Numbered from the stretch's first letter, positions 8,033 through 16,980 are shown. The stretch is DNA of 64,000 nucleotides from Streptomyces dengpaensis (GCF_002946835.1 NZ_CP026652.1:868001-932000), one strand, 5' to 3'. The notes: generated by a model from the letters alone, not told the origin. A program made the numbers and translations.

Positions 8033-8893
8033 TCAGTGCTCTTCCGGGAGCTTACGCCAGTCGTCCGGGAAGAAGAACCCGTCCGAAGTCGGAGGAATCG
8101 GCGACTGCACTTCGATCCAACGGGCCGGTTCGGCACGTTCGTTGACGAAACCATGAGTGCCGTTGGTGCCTGCCCACACCAGATCGCCCGTCTCGATGAC
8201 CTCCTCCTTGCCGTCGAGGGTCCCTCGCATTCCGCCGGATGTGAAGTAGTAGATCTCCTCGAACGGGTGGTAGTGGACCTTGGCCGCCTGGCCCGGGCCG
8301 GACTTCGGCGCGATCTCGCACACGAAGACGGTGTGATGCTGTGCTCCCAGGAGCTGGTCGACCATCATCCTGAGGCTGATGTTCTTGACGTTGGGACCGT
8401 GGTAGCCAGGCATCGACAGCTGCGCGTACGGGGCCATGTCCGAGTCCTCGAAGTGCCCGACGAAGCGATGCCGTGGGTCCGTCTCGGACGGCCGACCGAG
8501 ATTCTCACCCGGAGCGGGCTTGGCGGCGATGCTGCTACGGGCTCCGTCGAACGTCGGCGGCTTCGGCGCGCGTACTCCGAGATACGTGAGTCCCTCATCA
8601 CCGGCGGTCAGTGAGTGGGCGACGCCGACGGGCGCCACACCGTAGTCGCCGGAACCGAGTTCGTAGCGCAGACCGGCAAAGGCAGCTTCGCCGGTTCCGC
8701 CCGTGATGAACCAGGACTCCTCGAACGGGCAGCGGGTCCAGCCCGTTGTCGCGCCAGGAGCCAGCTCGTACAGGCTCACCTCCAGGTGCGAAGCACCCTG
8801 CTCATGCCCGACCAGGAGCGCCTGCCGAAGACCCGGCACGCCCTCGACATCGAAGAACTTCCGATCCGCCGCACGTGCGATGTAGTAAGCCAT
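8033..8893 (-). CDS. Bicupin protein, possible ring-cleavage or lyase enzyme
   Basis: A 286-residue protein with two cupin domains. The ATG at 8893 is preceded by GGAGAGG at good spacing; an upstream ATG in frame has no such site. The second cupin keeps a metal site, HYHPFEEIYYF (HxHx4E) with a later His in GTHGFVNE. The first (TRCPFEESWFITGG) has lost the HxH pair. Bicupins with one metal site include gentisate-type dioxygenases, oxalate decarboxylase relatives and sugar isomerases, so the reaction is not settled. It heads the cupin-BTAD operon and lies downstream of hpaB across a terminator. Confidence 0.8.
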   Translation of the reverse strand: MAYYIARAADRKFFDVEGVPGLRQALLVGHEQGASHLEVSLYELAPGATTGWTRCPFEESWFITGGTGEAAFAGLRYELGSGDYGVAPVGVAHSLTAGDEGLTYLGVRAPKPPTFDGARSSIAAKPAPGENLGRPSETDPRHRFVGHFEDSDMAPYAQLSMPGYHGPNVKNISLRMMVDQLLGAQHHTVFVCEIAPKSGPGQAAKVHYHPFEEIYYFTSGGMRGTLDGKEEVIETGDLVWAGTNGTHGFVNERAEPARWIEVQSPIPPTSDGFFFPDDWRKLPEEH

Positions 8894-8994
8894 GTCAACC
8901 TCTCCGTCCACACGCGAAGATGCCCTGGCCGGCATCCCTCGCCTAGTTGCTGGGTGATCCTCGTCGGGCCTCCGCCCGAGGGAACGCTAAGGAC

Positions 8995-9028
8995 GGCGGT
9001 CCGCGGCCGGCAACGGCCGCGGACCGCC
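8995..9028 (-). terminator. Terminator of hpaB
   Basis: A perfect 15-bp GC-rich stem (8995-9009 with 9014-9028) with a GCAA tetraloop begins 17 nt after the hpaB stop. It separates hpaB from the cupin-BTAD operon, which therefore needs its own promoter in 8894-8994. Confidence 0.8.
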
Positions 9029-9044
9029 CTGCACCGTCGTCGGC

Positions 9045-10574
9045 TCAGCGGACCCGTGAGCCCTCGAGCCGCACGCCGTCAAGGCGTCGGGCATACTCGG
9101 CCTGCTCGGTGTAAGCCGTCACCTCGGGGGCCTCGGCCTCCGGAAGGCCACAGACCTTCCGGGCAAGCTGCGTGAGCGGCCCGGAGGGCGACAGCTCCGA
9201 GCGCTTCATCGTGAGCATCCGGGTGGCGAGCAGCGGGGTTCCGTTGAACTGCTCGAAGGTGCTGATCCGGTCGCCGAAGTCGGTGAGGAAGAGGTCACGG
9301 ATGACACGCGAGATGCGCATGCGGTCGTAGGGCTCGCCGACCGCACCCGCCTGCAGCGGCGCGAGCCAGTCGTGGAGCTCGGGGTTCTGCCACTGCTCCT
9401 CGGTGGGGAACAGGAGCGAGGCACGACCGGCGAGGTCGATCACCTCGTCCCTCATTTCCGCGTACTTGTCCAGGTAGTACGACCGGCCGAAGTCGAAGAG
9501 CAGGACGTTCGGCTTGTAGAGCCCCGCCGGCGAGATGAACCCTTCCGTCTCGGACGCGATCACGTGGGCTCGTATCGTCTGGTAGAACTCGACGAGACGC
9601 GCAAGGCGTGCCTGGACGGGCGGAAGCTGGTAGGTGCCGAGGTGCTCGGTCATCAGCATCGCGAGGCCGGCCATGAGCTCGGCCCGGACCATCGTCCGGA
9701 TGAGCGCCTCGTAGTGCACCCAGTCGAAAATGCGCTGCGGGTACAGCGAAGCGTGCTCGGGACTGCCGATGTGGAAAACGTGCTCCCACGGAATGAACAC
9801 GTTGTCGAAGATGACGGTGCATTCGAGCTCGTCACCGGCCGAGGCCAGCGGGTGGTTCTCGGGGTCGTCACGAACCGTCGCCTCGCGGGAAACCATCGCG
9901 ATGCCCGGCGCGTTGGCCGGACACGCGCCGTAAATGACCTGTTCGCTCTCGATTCCCGGGCGGAAGAAGACGCCGATGTGAATGTAGTCGGCGAATGGCG
10001 TACCGGTGCTCACGGCTTTGACACCGTTGACCACGATGCCGTCGTCGCGGGTCTCCACGACGCGCAGCGCGGTCTGGGCCGCGGCCTGCTTGGACCGGTC
10101 GACCTGAGGGTCGATGAAGGCGAAGGCGCAGTTGAGATCGCCCTCCTTCACGAGCTCCAGGAAGTTCATGATGCCCACGGTCAGGTCACGCCCGCCGGTG
10201 CCCACGGACTGGTCACTCCACGGCTTCGGGTCCTCTTCGTAGGTGATCAGGCCATAGTTGTTCGCGCACGGGGTCCGGCCCGTCGAGCCGCCGTCGAGCT
10301 CCCGGACCACGGTCTCCAGATACACACGCTTGCGCCGCAGCCCTTCGGCGTCCGTGTGCGTGAACCACATCATCGAACGACGCACTCCGTCGTCATCGAC
10401 GAAGGTCATGATGTCCTGCATCTCGGGCTCGTGATGCAGGTCGTAGAACTTCGCTATACGCTTGGCCTGCGCCCTGGTTGTCGGGTGGGTCGTGACGTCA
10501 TCGACCCGTTCACCTCCGACCCAGACAACGCGCCCGTCCCTGAGGGACTCCAAGTACTGGTCGCCAGTTCGCAT
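9045..10574 (-). CDS. hpaB: 4-Hydroxyphenylacetate 3-monooxygenase oxygenase component (HpaB family)
   Basis: A 509-residue flavin-dependent aromatic hydroxylase with the acyl-CoA-dehydrogenase-like HpaB fold. Features are the N-terminal MRTGDQYLESLRDGR signature, RVYLETVVRELDGGSTGRTP, the central FDNVFIPWEHVF, and a C-terminal region around GDRISTFEQFNGTPLL. It uses FADH2 from a reductase to ortho-hydroxylate a phenol. The ATG at 10574 has a GAAGGTGG-like site; an earlier ATG at 10640 has none. The true substrate could be 4-hydroxyphenylacetate or another phenol, because no homoprotocatechuate meta-cleavage genes are present in the window. Confidence 0.9.
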   Translation of the reverse strand: MRTGDQYLESLRDGRVVWVGGERVDDVTTHPTTRAQAKRIAKFYDLHHEPEMQDIMTFVDDDGVRRSMMWFTHTDAEGLRRKRVYLETVVRELDGGSTGRTPCANNYGLITYEEDPKPWSDQSVGTGGRDLTVGIMNFLELVKEGDLNCAFAFIDPQVDRSKQAAAQTALRVVETRDDGIVVNGVKAVSTGTPFADYIHIGVFFRPGIESEQVIYGACPANAPGIAMVSREATVRDDPENHPLASAGDELECTVIFDNVFIPWEHVFHIGSPEHASLYPQRIFDWVHYEALIRTMVRAELMAGLAMLMTEHLGTYQLPPVQARLARLVEFYQTIRAHVIASETEGFISPAGLYKPNVLLFDFGRSYYLDKYAEMRDEVIDLAGRASLLFPTEEQWQNPELHDWLAPLQAGAVGEPYDRMRISRVIRDLFLTDFGDRISTFEQFNGTPLLATRMLTMKRSELSPSGPLTQLARKVCGLPEAEAPEVTAYTEQAEYARRLDGVRLEGSRVR

Positions 10575-10699
10575 CAGATGCCACCTTCTCCACTTCACCG
10601 TGCTTGAACTGTTCTTGCCGGGTCGTGATACGCGTTCCACTCGACAGAGCGTCGCCCGGGAACTGCCGCGAATCCGTTTGTGAACCTAATCCTCAACGC

Positions 10700-10879
10700 G
10701 TTAGAAGCTGGGAAATCAGCGCCACAATCGGCCGACCATTCGAGCCGTTCAATTCAAAGCCACGGAAACACATCTCGCCCTGAAGTGGACATTCGCTCGG
10801 CCGTTGATTTCCTTGAGGTTAGCCACGAGGTGTTAGTGGGGTGTTAACGCGATGAGAGACGCCGTTAGCGATGCGTTAG
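10700..10879. promoter_or_regulatory. Direct GTTAG/GTTAA repeats upstream of hpaB
   Basis: The stretch 10575-11162 has no gene. It holds GTTAG-type pentamers at 10700, 10818, 10832, 10843 (GTTAA), 10864 and 10875. Steps among the last five are 14, 11, 21 and 11 nt. Direct repeats one or two helical turns apart are how SARP/BTAD regulators bind. Several copies extend to GCGTTAG or the mirror TTAACGC. Binding by the regulator at 4952-8008 is an inference. Confidence 0.5.
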
Positions 10880-11162
10880 CCGTCTCCTCAAGTCGGCCGA
10901 TGCCACTGCCGACCGTAGCAATTGCAGCCCCGCGCCGGAGACCACCGCCTCCCCCGCGCGACGGCAACCCTGATCAGGATCCGAAGCGACCGAGGGCCGG
11001 CTCGTCCTCTCACGTGGCGAACTGACCGTCGGACAGCATGAGAAGCCTGGGCGGCCCCGTGCAAGCGAGCACAGTCCCACCCTCCCGCCATGCACACCGC
11101 CGGCGTTCCACCGACCGCTCACCCGAAGATCCTTCGCGATCGCCGTGCGCGTTCCGCACACC

Positions 11163-11305
11163 TCCGGCACCGGTGCAGTACCTCTGCCGGTCGCCGCGTC
11201 GTGCAGCAGCTGCTTCAGACGTGCATCTCGACCGGCCTGGGGGAGCTGGATTTCATGGCCCTCCTCGTCCGGCAACAGCGTGAGGCCGGCCAGGCTCCTG
11301 CCTGA
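11163..11305 (+). pseudogene. C-terminal relic of a second 3-HIBDH-like gene
   Basis: The last 35 codons (VVQQLLQTCISTGLGELDFM and on to the stop at 11303-11305) match the end of the intact dehydrogenase at 3308-4195 at nearly every residue. The preceding AVPLPVA motif is one frame off, so the fragment also carries a frameshift. Nothing upstream resembles the Rossmann domain. It lies on the opposite strand to the intact copy and keeps a matching terminator hairpin. Confidence 0.8.
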
Positions 11306-11315
11306 CCGGCCTCAC
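11280..11315. terminator. Bidirectional terminator between the 3-HIBDH relic and the CMD gene
   Basis: The stem GTGAGGCCGGCCAG (11280-11293) pairs with CTGACCGGCCTCAC (11302-11315) with one mismatch. It sits between convergent coding regions and is nearly the same as the hairpin at 3299-3332. Confidence 0.65.
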
Positions 11316-11329
11316 TGTCCTGCGCGGTT

Positions 11330-11914
11330 TCAGAGCTGGGCTTCCACCGGTGCGGGTGGCTTCGGCATGTCCAGCTCGAAGGCCATGACACGGTGGAAGC
11401 GTGACAAGGCATTCCACATGCTGATGCACATGACCAGCTCTACCAACTGTGCTGCGTCGAACACCCGTTGCACGTCGTCGCGGACGCTCGCCGAGACGCC
11501 GGTGAGGCCATCGTCCGCGGGGACCGTCGGAAGCATGACCGTCATCTCCTCGGCCAGCTGAAGAGCCAGCTGCTCCTGCTCGGTGAAGCCTTCGAGCTTG
11601 CCGCTCGCAACGGCCGCGAGTTCGTCGACCTCCACCCCCTTGGCCAGCGCGGACGTGCAGCGGTGACTCGCTGTATAGCGACAGTGGTTGAGCACGGCGA
11701 CGCGCACGGCGACCAGGTCCTTCACGCGCCCCTCCAACGCGCCTGGGCCGTTGAGCTGCCCGAGGAAGGGGAGGTATTTGGCGAGCAGGCCAGGACTGTT
11801 CCCGATGCCCGCCCAGGTGTTCAGCACTTCGCCGTAGGCCTTCACCCCCTGAGCGAGAGCGGGTTGGTCGACCGATGAGAACTGATCGGATGTGAGTATC
11901 GGCACCAGCGACAT
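11330..11914 (-). CDS. Carboxymuconolactone decarboxylase / AhpD-family protein
   Basis: A 194-residue helical CMD-family protein. The family core is DLVAVRVAVLNHCRYTASHR followed by ALAKGVEVDELAAVASG. AhpD-type members carry CxxCxxxH; here it is Cys-Arg-Tyr-Thr-Ala-Ser-His, so the second redox Cys is Thr. A disulfide peroxidase mechanism is therefore unlikely, and a lactone decarboxylase or hydrolytic role is possible. The start ATG at 11914 has AAGGTGA upstream. It follows the NrtS-like gene by 5 nt and forms one operon with it. Confidence 0.85.
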   Translation of the reverse strand: MSLVPILTSDQFSSVDQPALAQGVKAYGEVLNTWAGIGNSPGLLAKYLPFLGQLNGPGALEGRVKDLVAVRVAVLNHCRYTASHRCTSALAKGVEVDELAAVASGKLEGFTEQEQLALQLAEEMTVMLPTVPADDGLTGVSASVRDDVQRVFDAAQLVELVMCISMWNALSRFHRVMAFELDMPKPPAPVEAQL

Positions 11915-11919
11915 GGGAA

Positions 11920-12294
11920 TCACCTTTCGACGGGTCCTGCCTGTAAGCGGCTGGCTCGGGGTGGGGGTGGGGCAGACTCCTGGGGAGTGGCCGTATCTGC
12001 AGGCTCGGCCGGGCAACGCGGTGAAGCGCCAGGTTTCCGCAGGCCGATCGCCATCCCCATCGTGGCGTTGAACCACGGCACGAGGAAGGTCAGGGCGATG
12101 CGAGTCGCCAGCACCCACGTGAACGGGCCTTCCCGGACCTGCGAGTACAGGTTGACCATGAACAGAGTTGACCCGACTAGCAGGGCGGCCGTGGTCGTCT
12201 GCGCCAGAGACCTGCCTCGTACGGCGCCGCGCAGCGCCACGCTCCAGGCGACAGCGGGAGCCTTCGCTTCAGGGTCTTGCTCGGGCAGGCTCAT
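11920..12294 (-). CDS. Small NrtS-like membrane protein
   Basis: About 124 residues, start ATG at 12294 with GAAGGA at correct spacing. Two hydrophobic segments are visible, LAQTTTAALLVGSTLFMVNL and the next with TRIALTFLVPWFNATMGMAI. The LTFLVPWFNATMG pattern matches the NrtS family (about 70-residue, two-helix proteins annotated as nitrate/nitrite transporters). The tail is Pro-rich and longer than usual. Its place in an operon with a CMD protein suggests a carrier or anchor for an organic substrate, but this is a guess. Confidence 0.65.
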   Translation of the reverse strand: MSLPEQDPEAKAPAVAWSVALRGAVRGRSLAQTTTAALLVGSTLFMVNLYSQVREGPFTWVLATRIALTFLVPWFNATMGMAIGLRKPGASPRCPAEPADTATPQESAPPPPRASRLQAGPVER

Positions 12295-12574
12295 TGTGTC
12301 CTTCAACACTCCGGACGTCACCTCACGATCCGCTGCGGGTCCTCGAAGAGGCTGATGAACCTGCATCCACTGAGCCTCGACCGCACCGTCGACGGGCCGC
12401 TGGTTCACGGACAGGGCGAAACGCATCGTGCGTGCCACGACGCATTGACCTTGCCCCGGTCGCGGCCGCAGATCTCACCGAGGGTCCGCGGTAGGAGAGC
12501 GCGAATCTCGCCCGAGACTCTGCGGTCGCCCCCCAGGCCATCGGGCGGAGATCCGCTTACACCGTGACAGAGGA

Positions 12575-12635
12575 TGGATCCAATTTCAACCATCCTCAGA
12601 GGGAATCTTGACATCGTGAGGCAGAATGGATCCGA
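12575..12635. promoter_or_regulatory. Two GGATCC-centred sites upstream of the BBE oxidase
   Basis: The 570-nt gap between the NrtS-like and oxidase genes contains ATGGATCCAA (12575-12584) and ATGGATCCGA (12626-12635), both resembling the TTGGATCCAA sites at 29.2 and 31.0-31.1 kb near the GntR gene. They could serve either divergent gene. Nothing else is recognised in the gap. Confidence 0.45.
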
Positions 12636-12867
12636 TAGCGCCTTAGGTGGCGGCAACCCAGCGGGGCCCGCCCTCTCGAGCTGCGCCTGCACCGCGTCCG
12701 ACAGGCCCGGGCGGCTGATCATGCGGACGTTCTCGCGGGCGTCGGCACGCAGCAGACGATCGTTGCGGGATCAACAGGCCGATTTATCACGGACGTTGGC
12801 GTGCCGCCGACGTAACCGGAATCTGGACTTCCAGTCCGCCCAGTGCGTCCTGACACAGGAGGTTTCC

Positions 12868-14286
12868 ATGAACGTGTCCGCAGAACCCCACTCCCACTCC
12901 GAGTTCCCCACCGACTTCCGCGGCGCGGTGTTGCGGCCCGGCGACGACCAGTACGATGCGGCGCGTGCGCTGTACCAGGGCCGTGCCGCCGACGAAGGCC
13001 CCGCGCTGATCGCACAGTGCGCCGACGAGGAGGACGTCGCGGCCGTGCTCAGCTATGCCTCCGCACGCGCCATCCCGGTGGCCGTGCGCAGCGGCGGGCA
13101 TGGTTCCGACGGCTATGCGATGCCCGGTGGGGCGTTGGTCATTGACCTCTCGGCGATGCGGACGGTCACCGTCGACCCGGAGACCCGGGTGGTACGGGCC
13201 CAACCAGGCGTCAAGCTCGGCGAGATGGACGCCGCCGCACAGCAGCACGGCCTGGCGGTACCCGCCGGGACGGTCACCAGCACCGGCGTCGCCGGGCTGA
13301 CTCTGGGCGGCGGCATCGGCTTCCTGATGCGCCGCTACGGCGCCACCGTCGACAATCTGCTGGCCTGCGACATGATCACCGTGGACGGCCGCAAGGTCCG
13401 CGCCGACGAGACCGAGAACCCCGAGCTGTTCTGGGCGCTGCGCGGCGGGGGCGGCAACTTCGGGGTCGTCACCTCGCTCGAGTACCGCGCGCACCCGGTC
13501 GGCCCCGAGGTCGTTGCCGGACAGCTGATCTTCCCGTTCGACCAGGCCGCCGACGTCCTCGGCAAGCTTTCGGCGCACCTGGCCACAGCCCCGCGGGAGC
13601 TGGGCCTGCTGGTCGCGATCGCTGATGCTCCCCCTCTGCCGATGCTGCCCGAGGAGGTGCACGGGAAGCCGGCGCTGATTCTCGTCGTGGTCTACACCGG
13701 AGAGCCCGCCACGGCCCATGAGGTCGTCGAGCCGCTCGCCGCGCTCGGCCAGCCGCTTGCCAACCTGGTCGCGAAGACCACATGGCTCCAGGCAAACAGC
13801 ATGCTCGACGCCGTAGCCCCCTACGGCATGCGCATGAACCTGCGTGGTGGGTACCTGCCGACACTGTCCGCCGACGCCGTCGACGTGCTACTCGACAACG
13901 TTGCCGCCGTGCCGTCGAACCCCGGCCTCGTCTACTCGATCAACATCTCGTTCATGGGCGGCGCGATCTCCGAGGATGTCGACGAGGACGCCATGGCCTT
14001 CTCCCGTGAGGGAGCCGCCTGGCTGTGGGAAGCAATCTGCAAGTGGGACGCACCCGAGTACGACGCGCAGTACGACGAGTGGGCGACGACCCTCACCGAG
14101 GCGATGCGGCCGCACGCACTGACGAACTGTTACACCAACCTCACCGACGACCTGGGCGAAGAGTGGCGGCGCGGAGTGCACGGCAGCGAGGCCAAGCACC
14201 AGCGGCTGCGTTCGATCAAGGCCACCTGGGACCCTCACAACCTGCTCCGCTTCAACAAGAACATCGCCCCTGAGACCACCGACTGA
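12868..14286 (+). CDS. FAD-linked oxidase, berberine-bridge-enzyme type
   Basis: A 472-residue PCMH/VAO-fold oxidase. The FAD-binding half has VAVRSGGHGSDGY, whose His78 is the expected covalent flavin attachment, and TLGGGIGFLMRRYGATVDN. That second motif lacks the Cys seen in bicovalent members, so a single His link is expected. The C-terminal BBE region ends with TNCYTNL and WDPHNLLRFNKNI. The ATG at 12868 follows AGGAGG by 6 nt. Such oxidases act on alcohols, sugars or polyketides. A terminator follows immediately. Confidence 0.88.
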   Translation: MNVSAEPHSHSEFPTDFRGAVLRPGDDQYDAARALYQGRAADEGPALIAQCADEEDVAAVLSYASARAIPVAVRSGGHGSDGYAMPGGALVIDLSAMRTVTVDPETRVVRAQPGVKLGEMDAAAQQHGLAVPAGTVTSTGVAGLTLGGGIGFLMRRYGATVDNLLACDMITVDGRKVRADETENPELFWALRGGGGNFGVVTSLEYRAHPVGPEVVAGQLIFPFDQAADVLGKLSAHLATAPRELGLLVAIADAPPLPMLPEEVHGKPALILVVVYTGEPATAHEVVEPLAALGQPLANLVAKTTWLQANSMLDAVAPYGMRMNLRGGYLPTLSADAVDVLLDNVAAVPSNPGLVYSINISFMGGAISEDVDEDAMAFSREGAAWLWEAICKWDAPEYDAQYDEWATTLTEAMRPHALTNCYTNLTDDLGEEWRRGVHGSEAKHQRLRSIKATWDPHNLLRFNKNIAPETTD

Positions 14287-14295
14287 CCCGACACC

Positions 14296-14335
14296 GGCGG
14301 AGCGTCACACGGGCGGCCCTGTGTGTCGCTCCGCC
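14296..14335 (+). terminator. Terminator of the BBE oxidase
   Basis: A 15-nt stem (14296-14310 with 14321-14335) with one T-T mismatch lies 10 nt after the oxidase stop. Confidence 0.7.
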
Positions 14336-14487
14336 CCTCGCCCCGTACCGGCGGGGCCATACCCGGGTCTCCGCAGCAACCCGGCCGTAGTCCTCAACGC
14401 GGAACCTTCGGTGACCATCTCTGACGTTCCGGGTGATCCTGGAAACACATGATCAAGCAGAGGTCGCCACGCTGCCCGGTGAACGGC

Positions 14488-14520
14488 GAGCCCCACCAAG
14501 AAATGATCTTGGTGGGGCTC
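14488..14520. terminator. Hairpin between the oxidase and M24 genes
   Basis: A perfect 13-bp stem GAGCCCCACCAAG/CTTGGTGGGGCTC with a 7-nt loop lies in the convergent gap. It would end transcription of the minus-strand M24 gene about 120 nt after its stop. The rest of the gap (14336-14640) shows nothing else. Confidence 0.65.
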
Positions 14521-14640
14521 AGAGGTCGCGCGGCGGAGGTTCGACGCGGAGTTCCGTGAAGCTCCTTCACGTGCCTGACTCGCGGGCGCCATCGGCGACC
14601 CGTGTCCGCGTGGCCCAGCGGGCTTGGGACGGCCTTCCCG

Positions 14641-16041
14641 TCAAAGGCCGGCAGAGCCGTTTCGGTGGCTGGACTGGCTCCCGGCTGTCGTGTTCAGATG
14701 CGACTGCGAGTCGCGCTGGGTTGTCAACGGTCCCGAGACGGTGAAGTAACGCTGGCCGGCGACGAGTAGCTCCTCCGCGGGGAACTTGGTGATCACCTCG
14801 CATCCGTCCGCGGTGACCACGAGCTCCTCCTCGATCCGGGCCGCGCCCCAGCCGTCCTTTGACGGCCAGTAGGTCTCCAGTGCGAACACCATGCCCTCTT
14901 CGAGCACCTCGGGGTGCTCGAGGGACACCAGTCGGGAGAACACCGGCTTCTCCCAGATCGACAGCCCGACGCCATGGCCGTACTGCAGCGCGAAGGCCGC
15001 TTCTTCGTCGGGGAACCCGAACTCCTGCGCCGTTGGCCACACCGAGACGATGTCGGCGGTTGTGGCTCCGGGGCGGACGAGGCTGATCGCTTCGTCCATG
15101 TACTCACGGCACCGCGTGTAGGCGTCGCGTTGAGCGGAAGAGGCACTGCCGACGGCGAACGTGCGGTAGTAGCAGGTGCGGTAGCCGTTGTAGCTGTGCA
15201 GGATGTCGAAGAACGCAGGATCACCGGGCCGCACGATGCGGTCCGAGAAGACGTGGGGGTGGGGTGCGCACCGCTCCCCGGAGATCGCGTTGACGCCTTC
15301 GACGAACTCCGAGCCGAGGTCGTAGAGCGTCTTGGCCACCACACCCACGCACTCGTTCTCGCGCACACCCGGCCGGAGGAACTCGTAGAGGTTTTCGTAG
15401 GCGGCATCGACCATCGAGCAGGCATGGGTGAGCAGGTGGATCTCGTCACGTGTCTTGATGCGCCGGGCTTCCAGGAACACCTGTTGGCCGTCGACGACGG
15501 TGATGCCCGCGTTCTGCAGGGCCGCCAGGACCGGGAGTTCGATGACGTCGACGCCGAGCGGCTCGCCGAGGAGCCCATAGAGCTCTAGCTCGTGCTTGAT
15601 CTTCTGGGCGACGGTGTCGGCCATCCCGACCAGGGGGTTGATGGCGCCGCGCAACGTCGAGATGCCGGCGCGAGCGCCGCTCGGGTTGCGGGCATCGGCT
15701 CCGTGGTGGGCTCCGTGCGGATCACCGTCCGAGTGGGCCTTCGAGTAGTCCAGCCACGGGTTGTACAGCTGGTGGTGCTTGGCGGCTGAACCGAAGTCCC
15801 AGACGATCGGCTCACCTCCCCTGACCAGCAGGGAGAACCGGATCATCTTGTCGATCCCCCAGGTGCCGATGTGGGTCGAGGTCATGTAACGGATGTTGGC
15901 GAAGTCGAAGGCCAGGACCGCACCGACGTCGGACTGCTCCAACGACTTGCGGAGGCGGGCCAGCCGCTCGTCACGGAGCCTGCCCATGTCGATGCGGGTC
16001 TCCCAGTCGACCGAGTTCGGCCCAAACGTCGGAATCGCCAT
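14641..16041 (-). CDS. M24 (pita-bread) metallopeptidase-family protein with an altered metal site
   Basis: A 466-residue two-domain creatinase/aminopeptidase P-like protein. The N-terminal creatinase domain has LAFDFANIRYMTSTHIG. The C-terminal pita-bread domain shows FFDILHSYNGYRTCYYRTF, YGHGVGL, FALETYW and ARIEEELVV. Canonical M24 enzymes have Asp-x(10)-Asp; here the first Asp is kept but Cys stands where the second is expected, so the normal dinuclear site looks incomplete. Creatinase itself works without metal. The ATG at 16041 has AAAGGAC. A broken N-terminal copy lies at 29529-29716. The function in this pathway is unknown. Confidence 0.83.
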   Translation of the reverse strand: MAIPTFGPNSVDWETRIDMGRLRDERLARLRKSLEQSDVGAVLAFDFANIRYMTSTHIGTWGIDKMIRFSLLVRGGEPIVWDFGSAAKHHQLYNPWLDYSKAHSDGDPHGAHHGADARNPSGARAGISTLRGAINPLVGMADTVAQKIKHELELYGLLGEPLGVDVIELPVLAALQNAGITVVDGQQVFLEARRIKTRDEIHLLTHACSMVDAAYENLYEFLRPGVRENECVGVVAKTLYDLGSEFVEGVNAISGERCAPHPHVFSDRIVRPGDPAFFDILHSYNGYRTCYYRTFAVGSASSAQRDAYTRCREYMDEAISLVRPGATTADIVSVWPTAQEFGFPDEEAAFALQYGHGVGLSIWEKPVFSRLVSLEHPEVLEEGMVFALETYWPSKDGWGAARIEEELVVTADGCEVITKFPAEELLVAGQRYFTVSGPLTTQRDSQSHLNTTAGSQSSHRNGSAGL

Positions 16042-16186
16042 CACAAGTCCTTTGCCAAGCGGACAGCTACGGGTAGTGGAGCCGCACACGCGCCGCATGT
16101 ACTCAACATGGCGCGCAAGCTAAGCGTTAAGTGCTACTGAACACCCGTGCGTGTGCGACGTCAACTGCCGATGCGCAGCAGGTTCG

Positions 16187-16831
16187 TTACGAGCAGCCTT
16201 CTTGCTGCGTGTCAGTGGAGCGCCAGGCGGGGATCGGGCCCTCGGTTCCCGACGCACCGGAGACGGCGACCACATGCCACAGGCCGCTCGCCGGCTCGTC
16301 GCTCTCGTTCACGTACAAGTGGGGAACTGCAGAGTCGAAGCTGATGGACGAGCCGGGTTCGAGGCTGTAGGTCTCGAACCCGAGGCGGACGGTCAGACGT
16401 CCCGACATCAGGAAGCCGTACTCCCGTCCATGGTGACTCATCAGCCCTCCGTTCGTGGAAGAGCTGCTGCCGGGTGGGTAGGTGACGAGCAGTGCATTGA
16501 CAAGCGGGTCAGGGCTTGGTGTGAGCCGCTCCCAGGTGACGCCACTGTCCATCACGAGCTCTGCTCGCTTGTCGGGCGTCACAAGAGGGGACGCGGGGGC
16601 CGTCAGTGGGCCGGGACCGTGCTCGATCCCCGGTCCGGCGAGGAGCTGGTCGAACGAGATCGAGAGTTCGGACACCAGGGAGTAGAGGGTGGCGACCGAG
16701 GGTTCGGAGTGCCCATTCTCGATCTGGGACAACATGCTCGGTGAGATGCCGACGCGGCGACTCAACTCACGAACGCTGAGCTTGGCCTCAGTGCGAGCGG
16801 TGCGCAAGCGAGCGCGTGCTTCGGGGTCCAC
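16187..16831 (-). CDS. XRE-family regulator with C-terminal cupin
   Basis: A 214-residue one-component regulator. The helix-turn-helix occupies about residues 8-60 (LSVRELSRRVGISPSMLSQI then NGHSEPSVATLYSLV). A cupin sensor domain follows, with HHGREYGFLMSGRLTVRLG and the end-of-barrel SFDSAVPHLYVNES. Such XRE-cupin proteins sense small metabolites and commonly control adjacent catabolic genes. It is transcribed in the same direction as the M24 gene and sits 145 nt upstream of it, so it may control that gene. A GTTAA/CTTAG motif lies in the gap near 16119-16130. Confidence 0.88.
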   Translation of the reverse strand: MDPEARARLRTARTEAKLSVRELSRRVGISPSMLSQIENGHSEPSVATLYSLVSELSISFDQLLAGPGIEHGPGPLTAPASPLVTPDKRAELVMDSGVTWERLTPSPDPLVNALLVTYPPGSSSSTNGGLMSHHGREYGFLMSGRLTVRLGFETYSLEPGSSISFDSAVPHLYVNESDEPASGLWHVVAVSGASGTEGPIPAWRSTDTQQEGCS

Positions 16832-16980
16832 GGGTCCGTTCCCTCCTCGATTCCGGCAAGCGATCTACGGGCAGTCGTTGATCGGCGTCGGACGTTGCCC
16901 GGGGCCGGTGTACAGCAATACTAAACAAATAAATCAGAGGGTGTGCGCTGCTCGCAGGTGGACTGCCGGGTCTGCGTGGT

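Noticed and set aside
9045..10574. A complete 4-hydroxyphenylacetate pathway
   Set aside because: Only the hydroxylase and reductase are present. No HpaD-E-F-G-H-I type genes are seen, so the substrate is left open.
14641..16041. DMSP lyase DddP, also an M24 protein
   Set aside because: The DddP metal-site pattern as I remember it (two Asp one residue apart and a third ten on) is not present; here the segment is FFDILHSYNGYRTC. The DMSP idea for the island has no other support.
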